The notes under the pieces: generated by a model
What the model saw: only the letters and a program-made list of their open reading frames with translations
Database searches by the model: none
Told to the model about the DNA's origin: nothing
Shown: piece after piece, positions 24,693-36,220 of the stretch
Position numbering within the stretch: position 1 is the stretch's first letter
How the letters are laid out: each line of letters opens with the position of its first letter
Source of the DNA: Morella rubra
Lineage: Eukaryota > Streptophyta > Magnoliopsida > Fagales > Myricaceae
DNA length: 64,000 nucleotides
Assembly: GCA_003952965.2 (NCBI GenBank)
Contig: CM025853.1
Coordinates: 29,719,641 to 29,783,640 of the forward strand
Reading direction: 5' to 3'
Position numbers and translations under genes: made by a program

Positions 24693-25443
24693 TCGTCCCG
24701 AAACGAGCTGAAGAAGAAGGCTTTGTGTTGGCAGAGGCGGGAACGATTTATTTCTCTTTCTGTTCAGTTTTTTTCTTTTCAATAATTTCTTCTTCTTCCT
24801 CTTCCTTTTTTTCCCTCGAGGTGACGATACGGATACGGAGTTCTAGTGGTTGGGCCAGTCGCGTCCCCATAAATTACAGATTTGATTGAACGATGCCAGG
24901 GCTCTTGGTAAACTAAATACAGATGACCTTCGTGGAATTTAAAAATTCTTATATTTAATTATTCTCGTAAGTCGTAATTTCTCTAGAAATTAATGCTTGC
25001 TGTAAATAAACCTACTCGTATTTGTAAAAATTAATGGTGCTCTTAGTCTTAAATGTTTTACATACGACTATTCAAGTACAGAAAAAAAGAAAAAGAAAAA
25101 AAACAGACATGCATAACAGGCAGTTATTAACGTTAATCGGAGGTATTCCGGTTGCACATGTTTTTTTGCCACGTCAGTAACACATTCTGGTACTCAAATC
25201 TACTGTCCTCCACTAATCTCTGCCACGTGGTTTTTTTCTCATTTGTATAATGATACAAAATTCAGATTGGGTGTGAGTGAAATCATCCCCACATGGTTCA
25301 AGAAGGGGGTATAATCGATTAGCAATCCTAGACCTCTAAGCTTGATAGATTTGTAAAAGACAATGGAGGAAAGAATGGATTTCTGGGGGAAAAAATATGG
25401 TTAAGGCAAAAAGAAATATCTTCCGTGAGTCTGGGCGGCAGTA
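24693..25443. other. Intergenic between the F-box promoter and the CLC-d 3' end
   Basis: The left part is the F-box 5' UTR/promoter, with a pyrimidine- and purine-rich stretch near 24780-24810. The right part would hold the 3' UTR of CLC-d. No gene seen. Confidence 0.55.
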
Positions 25444-28400
25444 TCAGCTGGGTGAATGTTGGACCAGAAGACCGTTGAGGAGTGGGCGTTCTGCATCCCC
25501 GTCTCCATTGGAGACACTTCTATCCCGCCAGCGAGCTCTGCATCAAGAGGATCCTGGACAGGATTAAAAAGATGCAAGCAAATATACAATAGCAGATACT
25601 CATACACTACTGAAAAGTAAAGAAAATGAGTTGGACGTGTAACAGAATGACATCACAAACATGTTTAGAAGGAAAACCACGATGGCTGAGTCAAGCACCA
25701 GATTGCTATGTACCAGGGCAAAGAATTAAGTTCCACCAGAAAGAATCTACATAGACTGGTTATTGACAATAAAGCATGAAAGCAAAATATTTGGCATGCA
25801 CAATATCTAAAGATCATTCCAAATTTCGGAGAAATTCTGTGTCTTGCAGTTCATCAAACATGGAAGTATGTTTTCTATTCCCACTTCCTTTCTGCAACTA
25901 ATTACCTTTTTGTCTAAGATGAACTATACTTAACCCCCAAAAACACTCATCAAACAGATGCCAGTAGTTTTTGCCATAGCTCATCAAATAATATAAATAA
26001 AAGTAGGAAGAACTACTCTGGTTTCTTGCTTTGCAAACTTGTACGTCATACTGATGGCCAACTATGAACTATATACATGGAATATTTTCTGCCTCAAAAG
26101 CTGCAATGCTTTTTTATTGGCCATATATTGTGCATCCACATAAAAAATACTCAGTTGGCCCAACAGAGTAATTTCAGTTTGTCAGATCCACAAGTATTAA
26201 AGGTTGTGTATCCAACATGATTAAAGAATCATAGAGACCTTACACTAGTCGATTGGAGCTCCACTGTAGATGATTCCTCATTTTCCTTCAATGAGAATGA
26301 TCAAACATCAGTTCTTTTTTCTTTCTTTTTTTTTTTTTGTCTTTTTGGCACTGATCAAACATAGGTTACGTAGCCTAGGGTTTACTAGAAGCTATCAAAC
26401 GATTTAAACGCAGTAGCATTACCTCAATCAACAAATCCTTTCTGGTGATCAGACCAATCACACGAGATGGACGTGGGACGACAAATATATGTCTCAAGCC
26501 TAGTTGGCGGAAAAGATTATACACCTGCATAGTAAATAAGATGCAACATTTAGCTGGCAGGATTAGAAATATACATAGCACACATGCGAACCAAATAGTC
26601 TTGGATGGATAAGAAATGACATTATCACCTTCGTCAGAGACATATCTTCAGGGACTATGTATGGAGATGGATTCAAAAATGGGGCAAGATCTATGTACAT
26701 TTCCAAATCATCTGAACTAAGATGTATATCATCTATAGATATTCCTTTACTGGAAGCAGGTTTGACAAATTCACTTGGAGTGTGCCTGGAGGTAGAGGAA
26801 CCATCAGCATCTTACAGAGATGTGAAGAAAAGGCAAGACTTCAACATGGAATGAGACCTTCAATTACCTGATAGGCCTGGCTCCAGGTGTTAGATCACAG
26901 GGCAAAGGGCTATGCTGAAAATCTACCTTAGACTGCAGAAGTACCAATAGATGACTGCACCACGAACCAAATAAGAGCAAGTTATTTCGTTTACAATAAG
27001 ATGCATGCTTCTACTACCTTAATGAAACGGCGCCATGCGTACAGAAAGAAAACGAACTCCCTATAGCATACCTGCGAAGCATAAGTCCAATGACGAGTGT
27101 TTCCCCACTTCTTGTGTGATCGATCACCTGGGTCGGAAGAATTATGATAAAATACTTGAGAAATGGGCCAAAACATATCAACATGAGCAAAAGAGGGTGC
27201 AGAAGAAGCCAAGCTTACAGGAAAACCGTTATGTTTATTGCTCCGTAAAATAGAGACTACATCTGCAACCTTAACCACACGAGGGAAGGAAACCACCTTC
27301 AAGAGGAGGAGATAAAGTACTCAGTGAATAGATGAATGCATGCAAAGCACATTAAAAGAAGAGGGAAATAAATGCATTTAAACAAGAACCCTACAAGGAA
27401 ACCGTGTCAAATGTGTCTGCAATGTAAATGCAGCCAAAATCAACAAACCAAAAAACTCTATCCCCTGCCCTATTTTACATTCTTTTTTTCATTTGAATAT
27501 GATACAAGGTGATATTCACCCTTTCTCCGGAGGCCTCCCTTGCTGTCATTTTCCGCATCTGGTACTTAGGTCTCGATTCTAGTAACGGAATGCCCCTCAG
27601 TCGAGCTTGTTCTTCATATAGGCCTTCATTAAAAGCATCACCAACAGCCTGCCAGGGGTAATGACTAAGTATTTTTCAAGAGCAACCATAAGTAATATGA
27701 CAAGCATTGGAAACAATACCTTCGAAATAAGAAGAACGAGCATGATGAGGGGTAAAAGTTTCAAGTTATTTGTGATCTCAACCATAATGACGCATAGAGA
27801 GACTGTCATTCGCATTGAACCTCCAAGAAAAGAAGCAGCTCCCAGTAAAGCATATCTAGAAAGTTCCAGAAATACACAAAGCACATTAGATACAAGACGG
27901 ACCACAGCATGTAGCAAATTGTTCTGTACATATAGCAAGAACCATTCTTCCAACCAAAGTGTAGGCAACATGCAGATTGAAAAGTTTTGGCAAATAGAAG
28001 TAGCAATAAACAAGGTATCTATGGAGGTGATAGCATACATGTAACCTGTAACGCAGAAAAAGAGGGCACAAAATCACGTAGGAATGGGCATATCATGTGG
28101 CAGTGCCGTTTTCTGCCCCAACAGGCACCGCTACTGTGTTTGGCAATTTCCAAAGTTTGGTCACTGCTCCCGGCACCGTTAGTAGCAAAAACTGGTCACA
28201 TACAGTGCCAGTTTAGGCAGTGGAGGTAGCCAATTACCGCTGGGTGCCCAGAGAGAGAGAGAACCAGAAGCCAGGGGAGGGGGAGCTGGGGTAGATTAGG
28301 AAGGGCAACTTGCCAATTTTTTTTTTTAATCGTTCCATAAAATGACGCTGTCTCTCATTAAAGGAAACGACGTCATTTTACTGTTTATTTATTATTAAAA

Positions 28401-31400
28401 AGAGAAGCAGTAGCAGTTCCACCAGCACCGAAACTGCCTCCCTCTTAAATCTGGGAACCAGCAACGGAACCGACGACACCAGTCACCATGTACAGGTGCC
28501 GGTTTCCGGTACCCACGAAGGTTTCTGGTTCCGGTGCTGGTAGTTCTGCCCAGGCTTAGATCACATGTTATGAAGAAATAACAAGACCCAAGGAATACAT
28601 TCTTTCTTGCCAGTTGCTGCTAGCACAGCACAAGGTCTCTCTGGGTAACCAAGGAGACATCTTTCCGGACCTTCAGGAATGTTTTCCACAGCTAAAACTA
28701 GTTTATAGAAGATTCATGTTTTCCACAGCTAAAACTAGTTCATAGAAGATTCAGACAGCGCATAAGAATTCCTTTGCATTTGGTCAAATCCATATATACA
28801 AACACAAGACAGGCAAAACCTTTTGTTAACTTATCCCCAACCAACATAGATAGAGCATTGTAGCATCGACAGACATTTGGTGTTCTTGTTGGGGGTTTTA
28901 TGGGGGGAGTTAAAAAAAAAAGGAAGAGAAGGACAATGCTCAACTACGAGGGTGGTACAAACAAGTGACGCCCCAACTTATGACCTAAGATTGTCAACAC
29001 TAGAAAAACCAGCAAAGAAGAAATGAAGAACCAATTAAATGCCGTTTTCCACTAATAGACAAATCAAGAAGCAAATAAGAATACTAAAGCTCCAATAGGA
29101 CTGAAACATGAATATGATATAAAGATTCCACAGGATATATATAATCACAATAATGGTGGCAAAATATGAATCTGATAAAAACTCCACAGAATGGAAACTA
29201 TCACATTACTCACGTTCCCTCTTCGATGTTGAGCTTCTTGTAAAAGTTAACAACAAACATGCCAACGAGACGCCCATATGTTGATCCTATCATTATTCCC
29301 GGAACAAATTGACCAGCTGGCACAGCAGTACCAAATGTCACCACAGCTAATGAATAAAACATAACCTGCAAAACAATTAAGAAACCAAAACTGACCTTTC
29401 TTATAAAAATATAACTCAAGTGGTGAAACAAAAAAAAAAAAAACTTTTGCACATTATGGGAGGTAAAAATATTGAATTCAAATGTTTACAACTTCTAGTT
29501 CAACTGCCTTGCCGAAAGAACCCAATCATCATGAAGTAGATGCCGTTTCTAATATCTTTCCTTTCGTTAAGTTTCTTTTCTTGTATAGCTAGCTTTCTTT
29601 ACTTTTCCTGCTATACTTGTTGACCACTGTCTGGACAAGGGCGGAACCACGACCATGGGGGGCAGCCCCCCCTGGCCTGAAAAATTCCTTCAATTTTATT
29701 TTTATTTTTATGTGTTAAGAGCCTAGCCCGCCCCTCATTAATAGATTATGTACTCTGATTCATAAATTGTGATAAATTCATAAATTCAAATTGTTAAATT
29801 CATTAACATGAATTTGTGAATTTATGTTCTCTGATTTGAATTGTGAAATTATTAACTTCAAATTGATGAATTTAAATTGTGATGAATTATTGTTTTATGT
29901 TCTTGAATAAGAAAAAAATAAACTGAAGCTTTTCAAGTCTCATGTCAATCAGAGATGAATAATGAACTAACAGTAATGAGTATGGGTGAGAAACAAAGTT
30001 TAAGAATGGTAGTGGGATAGAGATTGCTCTCATTATACAGATGTCTTGAAATTGAAAAATAAGAGTTTTGTCCCGTTTGATATTGGTAATTGCAACTTAG
30101 ATAATTGGATTGATTTTTTTCATTTGAAGTTGTAAAAGTTTTTTCCCTCCCTATGTGGAATGCAGATTATGTGTGGTAGCTAGGAACATATCTCCTATTG
30201 ATGTGATTACACACGTTCCAATATTATGTGAAGAGACTGAGATTCCCTACATATATCTGCCCTAAAAGAGGTAAGTTTGCAACATTTAAATGATCTTACA
30301 GGCTTCCTTAAGATAATCAGAGTAATGTGATGAATTTATGAATTCATCACAGATTAAATCAACATGAATTTAAATTGTTAAATGTTTGTGAATCTGTGAT
30401 GAATTTATTTTAAATTTTGATGAGTAATGTGATGAATTTTATATTGTGATTATGAATTTTATTGGGATTATTGTGAATCTTTGATTAGGATTTGATTGTG
30501 CATTATATTGAAATTGTGATTAGGACTAGGTTGTGAAACTATGACTAGATTATGAAATTAGATTGATGAATTTTGTTTTGTTTAGATAATGGATAAATTT
30601 TTGATAAAGAAGCCAGCCAGCGTAGGGTCGTCTAGTACTCCTAATGTGACTGCTACTTCTAAAATGAATATTATTGAGAACGAAGCTATTTTACAACGTT
30701 TTTCAGAATATGCAGGGTGTGTTTGTTTACTCAAATTTTAGGTCTTTCAAAATTTTAACATAATAAAATAATTACAATATAATCTCTCTCTCCCCCATCA
30801 AATCATTACTTTTTACTATATAAATATAAAAAATGCATTCAAACCATCTATTTCTTCATTTTTTCACCAATTTCAATACCCTAAAATTTTAACATCTCCA
30901 AAATTTTAACATTCAAACACAACCGCAGTCCTGTAGGAACTAATTGCCACCTCTCAGTATCAGCAAATAATACGGTACATGTATTTCAATATTTTTAGTG
31001 TTTTTAGTCCTTAATTTTTGATATTTTAATTTAAGATATTTTTTTGCATTACGTAGTAAAAATTTTTTTTTTTTCACTTTTCCTTACAAGTTCGACCCCC
31101 TTCGATTGGATTCCTGGTTCCGCCACTATGTCTGGATGTGAGCATGCGACATAAGATCTGTGTCTGGATTAAATCTTTAGTCTAGTAGGTTGGCTAGAAA
31201 AGTGCTCCCAAATTATTTAAGCAAGGAATGGGGTGCAAACTCTGGCTTGCATATTCTCAATAGTAGGACTTCATAACTATAAAAATTCAAGAGATTCAAG
31301 AGCATCTTCAGACAAGAGACAAATGTAGAAACATAGTTCATCAAAACATGATAATATAACGTTAGCAAAGAGCAACTATAGCAGTGCCGAAGTTTATATT

Positions 31401-34400
31401 TGTTCATCAAAACAGGACAATATAAAGTTAGGAAAGAGAAACTATAGCAGTGCTGGAGCAGTATATTTGTTCAAAACACAACACTATAAGCTGAGGGTAT
31501 AGATGCAGTACCAAAAAGGTCAACAAACTTTGAGCACTGAACTCGTGAATGGTTTTTGCACTGAACAAATTCCTTATCGCATCATCCTGCACCAACAAAG
31601 AGGCACTGTAGGAAAATAGCCTATAAACAAACCTAAATGGGAAAGTTTTGCAGAAGAAAAGAAAAACCTGTGTATTGAAGAAAATAGTTGCGAGGTCATT
31701 GTACTCCTTGTCCTTACTGCAGTAGAACTGAAAATGGCATATATTAAGATAATCATTAGCAAGAAACTACAACAAGATCCCACAACATATATCAGAATGG
31801 AAAAAATTTGAAAATACACACCAATAGAGAGAGAAGACAAAAGCTGAAATTTAGAACTTCAAGGAACGAAGGATAAATTTGTTGAATGAAAATAAATGCT
31901 CTCTTTGTGTGCGATGAAAAATATGGGTCAACCTAGGTAGAATACATTTAGTGGATATTGATTAAGGCATCTATGATACTAAAGGAATAAGAAAAAAAAA
32001 ATCTATTGAATACTGGAAAAAGGCCAGGTGAACCACCCGCAACACATTTGAGTCAGCAACTTCACAGCCTGGTTTCTTAAGGTCCAAATTTTAACCAGAA
32101 ATTAAACTTCATATATGACTTGGGTTTAATAGTTCTTATCTTCAAAATCAAAAGAGTTCATACTAGCTACTTCAGGGTTGAGACTTACCAGAGAAAAGAT
32201 TATACCATAAAGATAAAATGTAGGTATGCTGAGTACATGACAGAACTTCACAAATCAAACTACATACCATATAGAAAAGCAAATATAACCAACGACTCAA
32301 AACTAATCCAACAGGATAGTAATGATCAGTATCAGATCTTACATTTACATAATTCCCGTACATTCCAGGAGGCCTCGGGCATTCTATACCAGATTCAGGA
32401 TCCGATTCGGGGCATGGACTGCATTTTCTTAGAAGTGGTAATCCAAAGGAAATAAATGAGGTTATCAGGGAGATAAGGCATGCTTCAATTATCTGCAATA
32501 ATTTGTTTTTTGGGAAAGATGAAGGGAACAACTAATGTGTTAGATAACCGTACATCATTGGAAACACAAGACAAGCATCAAAACATGCAGTTTCCATGAT
32601 ATTGGTACTCAAAAGTCTACCTTGACACGGTTCCCTTTCTTGTGTAAATGATTTCGGCGCCATTTCGTTATATAAATAGTAAGCTGATTAAATAGTGCTC
32701 CTACAAGGAAGACAACAAAATCAAACCAAGAATTTAATGAAGAAATTTTAGGAACAAACCATAGCTTCTCAAATCTTTACCCAGTAGACCTCCAATAACT
32801 CCAATAACTGCCATCGGCAGCAACTCCTCAAAAGAGTAGTCCTCTTGACCACTGAAAAAAGGATCAGTTAGAGAAGGACCAAAAAGCTCAAGATAGAGGC
32901 AAATATAGAAGAGCTGATGTAAGTTTAGATCCTAACTCAGATGTGTCCCATATTATGAAGCCACCAGAGCCAAAATGTCCACAGTTTCCACTCTTACACC
33001 ACCCCATTGCAGTACGCACCACGACAGCCACAATAGCAGAGGTAAAAAAGACACGCCACATAAGTTGACTCCTCCACCTTCAATTATACAACGCAAATCA
33101 CTTTTAAAAGTTCTCACATATATTAATATGCAATTCCTAACATCTTCGAGAATTGAGTGTCTAACAGCTTTACAACTAGCACATGCCAAAGATACTCCCG
33201 CATGCGCAGAATTTATAACTATACTTGAGCAAATATATCAAGATGTACTGATATGAAAAACAGGCCCTCTTTTACCCTACCTACACAAACTCTCATGCAA
33301 CATTATGAAACCAAGGACAAAAAATTCTTACCAAGATGTAACCTCTTCCAATGCAAATAATACACCACCAACTGGAGCTCTAAAAGCAGCAGCGACTCCA
33401 GCTGCACACCCACAGGTCACCTTTTCAAAACATTAGACAAATATAAAATGAGTGAAATTTAGAGGTACACCAGCAAAGCGAGGAATTTGTAGCATGAGGA
33501 GACTCGGTTTAAGTTGGAAATCATGACATGCATGGAGGTTTCGGACTACTGAATGTAAATGCTTAAAGTCACTCACAAGATCACGGCGATCCCGGTCACT
33601 ATTGAAAAATTGCAACCATCTGGAACTCAAATGATATTTTGTGGATCCCCCCTGGATCAGCATAAAAAGAAGATTTTAGCGAGTAAAGAAAACAGTAGGA
33701 TTCTGTAACATATGAATTTAAAACATGATTACAAGTTAGGATTTTCTTTCTTCCAACACTGCAGCCATGTTGCAAAATTTAATAAACTCCTCCAAAATGT
33801 AAATCAAAATTATTTCCCTTTATTCACCATCAACACCGCCTCCCGTGGTTCAGGCATACTAAAAGCCAATGGGATATGATGAGACAATTATGAACTCAAG
33901 AGAACTGTGTACTAAAGAAACACCTTTTTTATTGATGCCTTGTTAAAACTAATATGTCATGGAATGCAGATACTAAACGCTTTTTTTTATTATCTGCCTG
34001 TTGAACAGGAGCACTCTGGACAGTTGAAGCAATGGGAGCAACCTGGTGACCGTGCACTAGATACCAGCAGTGGAAGGGTAGAAACACTCTGTTGCTTCCT
34101 TGAAGCAGAAGCCCAAGGAAGCAGAGCCCTTGGGCACATAATTTTCTAATAAAGCTGATTGTGTTTTGTTAACATTTTTTTCATTATTTCTTTTCCTTTG
34201 TTATTCATTATTTTGGCCATCAAAGCCACTAATCTTCAAATTGGGTACAGGGTGGATAAGAGAAGACAGGAGAATTTATATTTCCCCCCATAATTGGTAA
34301 GTTTCACATGTACCCTGTGAGTGTTAAAACGACAACTTCATCATTTACCTCATTCCTATTGAAGAAGGAAGTGCAATTGGAGCACAGTTCTTTGAACAAA

Positions 34401-36220
34401 AGAAATTTAGGAAAGAACATCTTTCCAGTTCAGATATAGAGTTAAGTCTCAGCATATGTGCTTACTTGTCCAAGCAAAGAAGCAATACAAGCACCCGTAT
34501 GAACAAGAGGACCTTCTTTGCCTAGAGCTAGACCACCTCCCACTGAACCAATGCTTCCAAATATCTGCAAATAACCTGGTGAAGACCACGACCAAAACAT
34601 TGATCGACTGTAACCTTAGCAAGTAACTGCGTAGATAGACCATACCTTTCCAATCAAGGTTCTGAAAAGGAGGACACCATGAATATCAACTCCTGTATAT
34701 CAGAATGCACTTAGCACTGTCAAATATATCACATTGGGACTGTTGACTAACGAGAAGATCTCAGGAAAGCGAATAGACACAATTCAAGCTTACCATTTAA
34801 ATAACCTTTAATTTCAGGAATTCCAGATCCAGAGGCTGCTGGTGCAAAATGCGTAATTATATATACAGAGGAAAATACTAAGACTAGATTGATTAATACA
34901 TATACGATAAACCCAGCCACATATGACTTTTGTATGATAGAGAAAGTCAATGCAAACTTCCAGCCTGCAAAGTTCTCAACAGAAAGATTTATGAAAACGG
35001 CAGCTAATCCAGTACCTGGAACAATCAAAAAGAAAATCAGATAAGCAGGCAAAATATATACTGAAAAAACACCAAAAACAACGAACAAGCTATGCTCAAG
35101 TGAATGTACAAACACAAAAATAACAGAGTATTCATCAGTAGCAACTAAATTGTATACTGAACTCACTCATCCCCATAAATTTCAAAAATTAGACAAGCTT
35201 CCTAGATTTCACCCTGCACTCACATCTATAAATGCAATAAGAAAAAGAAAATTCATCTGTTTTCATCTTTGTACTTCAAATCTATCATATCATTAGCTGA
35301 TTAGGCAATGCATCGGACTGGTGCTTACTCAAACACATAGTTGAAAATCTCCAAACCATTTTCACTCTCAAATCTCATTGGAACCAACGGAAATGTGAAA
35401 CAAACTGGACCAGTGGACATAACTACCTTACACATACATGCATCCATACATAGCCGCATGCAGGCATGGCGCAGACAAATAAAATTTCCTTTCTTCTTCT
35501 TTGTCTGATTTACCAAGGAAGTGCATTGAACAAATCCTAATACCAATTCCAATTATAACATACATTTCCATCCATTGTATCTTCAATTCTCAATCTCTAC
35601 AATTAATCAAACCCGATAACCCATTTCGAACTCAGTAACACTTAATTAATAACCGCATAAAAATAAGGGATCAATACAAAATTTGTCCCTGCGGTTTGCG
35701 CAAAAATCAAATTAAAATACTAATTTGATGGGTTTTAACTTTTAGGGACTTATTTGATTTTCAAGCAAACAGGACGAACTTCGTATTTATTCTAAAAATA
35801 ATTAGACCAATCGTTGGAAATCAATTCTAGTCCACATGCATCCCAGAAAGACTCATTAATAGAACTCATTGAGCTTACCGATGCCGATGAGCAAAGCAAA
35901 GAACCACTTCACCACCACATAATATCCAACAAAGAGCTTCCCTCTCTGCGCCTATAGATCTCAAAGCACACAAATCGAACTCAGTATCCTACTCGGGAAA
36001 AATGAATCGAACCAGAATGTTTGAAGAAACTCGGAAGGCCGACCTGCTCTTCCCAATAAGCGTGATTCTCGATGACTTCATAGTCGAGGCTCTCGACGCT
36101 GCTCCCATCCCTCTTTTGCAAGAGCCCGACGTCCTCTTGGTCACCTTCCTCGGCGTTCGGAAGCCGCGACCACACCAGCTTCGCCGTCTCGAGCCCATTT
36201 TGCAGTTGATTGGACAGCAT
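25444..36220 (-). CDS. CLC-D: Chloride channel protein CLC-d
   Basis: A voltage-dependent anion channel/exchanger of the CLC family. Arabidopsis CLC-d acts in the trans-Golgi network. There are 23 exons: 36220-36044, 35951-35879, 35015-34794, 34692-34646, 34564-34466, 33651-33577, 33420-33332, 33077-32937, 32851-32781, 32700-32621, 32492-32343, 31727-31668, 31586-31512, 29365-29214, 27855-27720, 27648-27520, 27296-27219, 27127-27072, 26954-26868, 26785-26629, 26524-26423, 26285-26239, 25537-25444. Every phase closes, giving 798 aa. Selectivity motif GSGIPE is at 146-151 (Ser, so chloride rather than nitrate type). GKEGP at 188-192 carries the gating Glu190, and ALEE at 254-257 includes the expected proton Glu. 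Two CBS domains lie at about 593-645 and 719-752. Introns 2, 13 and 14 carry transposable elements. Confidence 0.97.
28080..28558. mobile_element. 479-bp hAT-like MITE in CLC-d intron 14
   Basis: The edges read AGGAATGGGCA at the left and TGCCCAGGCTTA at the right, short imperfect inverted repeats of the hAT kind. They are flanked by AATCACGT and GATCACAT, an 8-bp duplication matching at 6 of 8 bases. The insert differs sharply from its surroundings: it is GC-richer, with several GGTTCCGGT/CCGGCACCG blocks and a central AAAATGACG...CGTCATTTT inverted pair. No coding sequence. Confidence 0.55.
28680..28753. repeat. 37-bp tandem duplication in CLC-d intron 14
   Basis: A 37-base unit beginning TGTTTTCCACAGC is repeated immediately with one T/C difference, so it is a recent duplication. 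Confidence 0.92.
30589..30741 (+). pseudogene. hAT transposase N-terminal fragment (50 codons)
   Basis: The frame opens [18 protein letters not shown], resembling the N-termini of plant hAT transposases of the TTF-zinc-finger/ZMYM1-like group (MDKFL/MERFF-KRK starts). It is cut off where a MITE begins at 30716 and reaches a stop at 30739-30741 inside that MITE. After the insert, CAGTCCTGTAGGAAC may continue the old coding region, but the rest of the transposase is deleted. Confidence 0.55.
30716..30924. mobile_element. 209-bp MITE nested in the hAT element
   Basis: The ends GGTGTGTTTG and CAAACACAACC are inverted repeats, flanked by GCAG on both sides. The interior contains CAATTTCAATACCCTAAAATT, which is the reverse complement of the interior of the copy at 6174-6401. 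It inserted after the hAT did, since it splits the transposase-like frame. Confidence 0.65.
35667..35792. mobile_element. 126-bp palindromic MITE with 9-bp target duplication in CLC-d intron 2
   Basis: The left half has ATACAAAATTTGTCCCTGCG and GCAAAAATCAAAT. The right half has the inverted ATTTGATTTTC, CAGGACGAACTTCGTAT. Both edges carry TAAAAATAA (35658-35666 and 35793-35801), a 9-bp direct repeat consistent with Mutator-type insertion, though the AT-rich sequence weakens this. Confidence 0.65.

Larger units (their letters stand above)
29636..31128 (+). mobile_element. hAT transposon remnant (1493 bp) in CLC-d intron 13
   Basis: The left end is CAAGGGCGGAACCACGA, and the inverted right end reads TAGTGGCGGAACCAGGA; the GGCGGAACCA core is identical. 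It is flanked on both sides by TGTCTGGA (29628-29635 and 31129-31136), a perfect 8-bp target duplication, the hallmark of hAT elements. The interior has many ATTGTGATGAATT-like subrepeats and the start of a transposase-like frame at 30589. A second MITE interrupts that frame. The element is too short for a full transposase and must be a non-autonomous deletion derivative. Confidence 0.88.
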
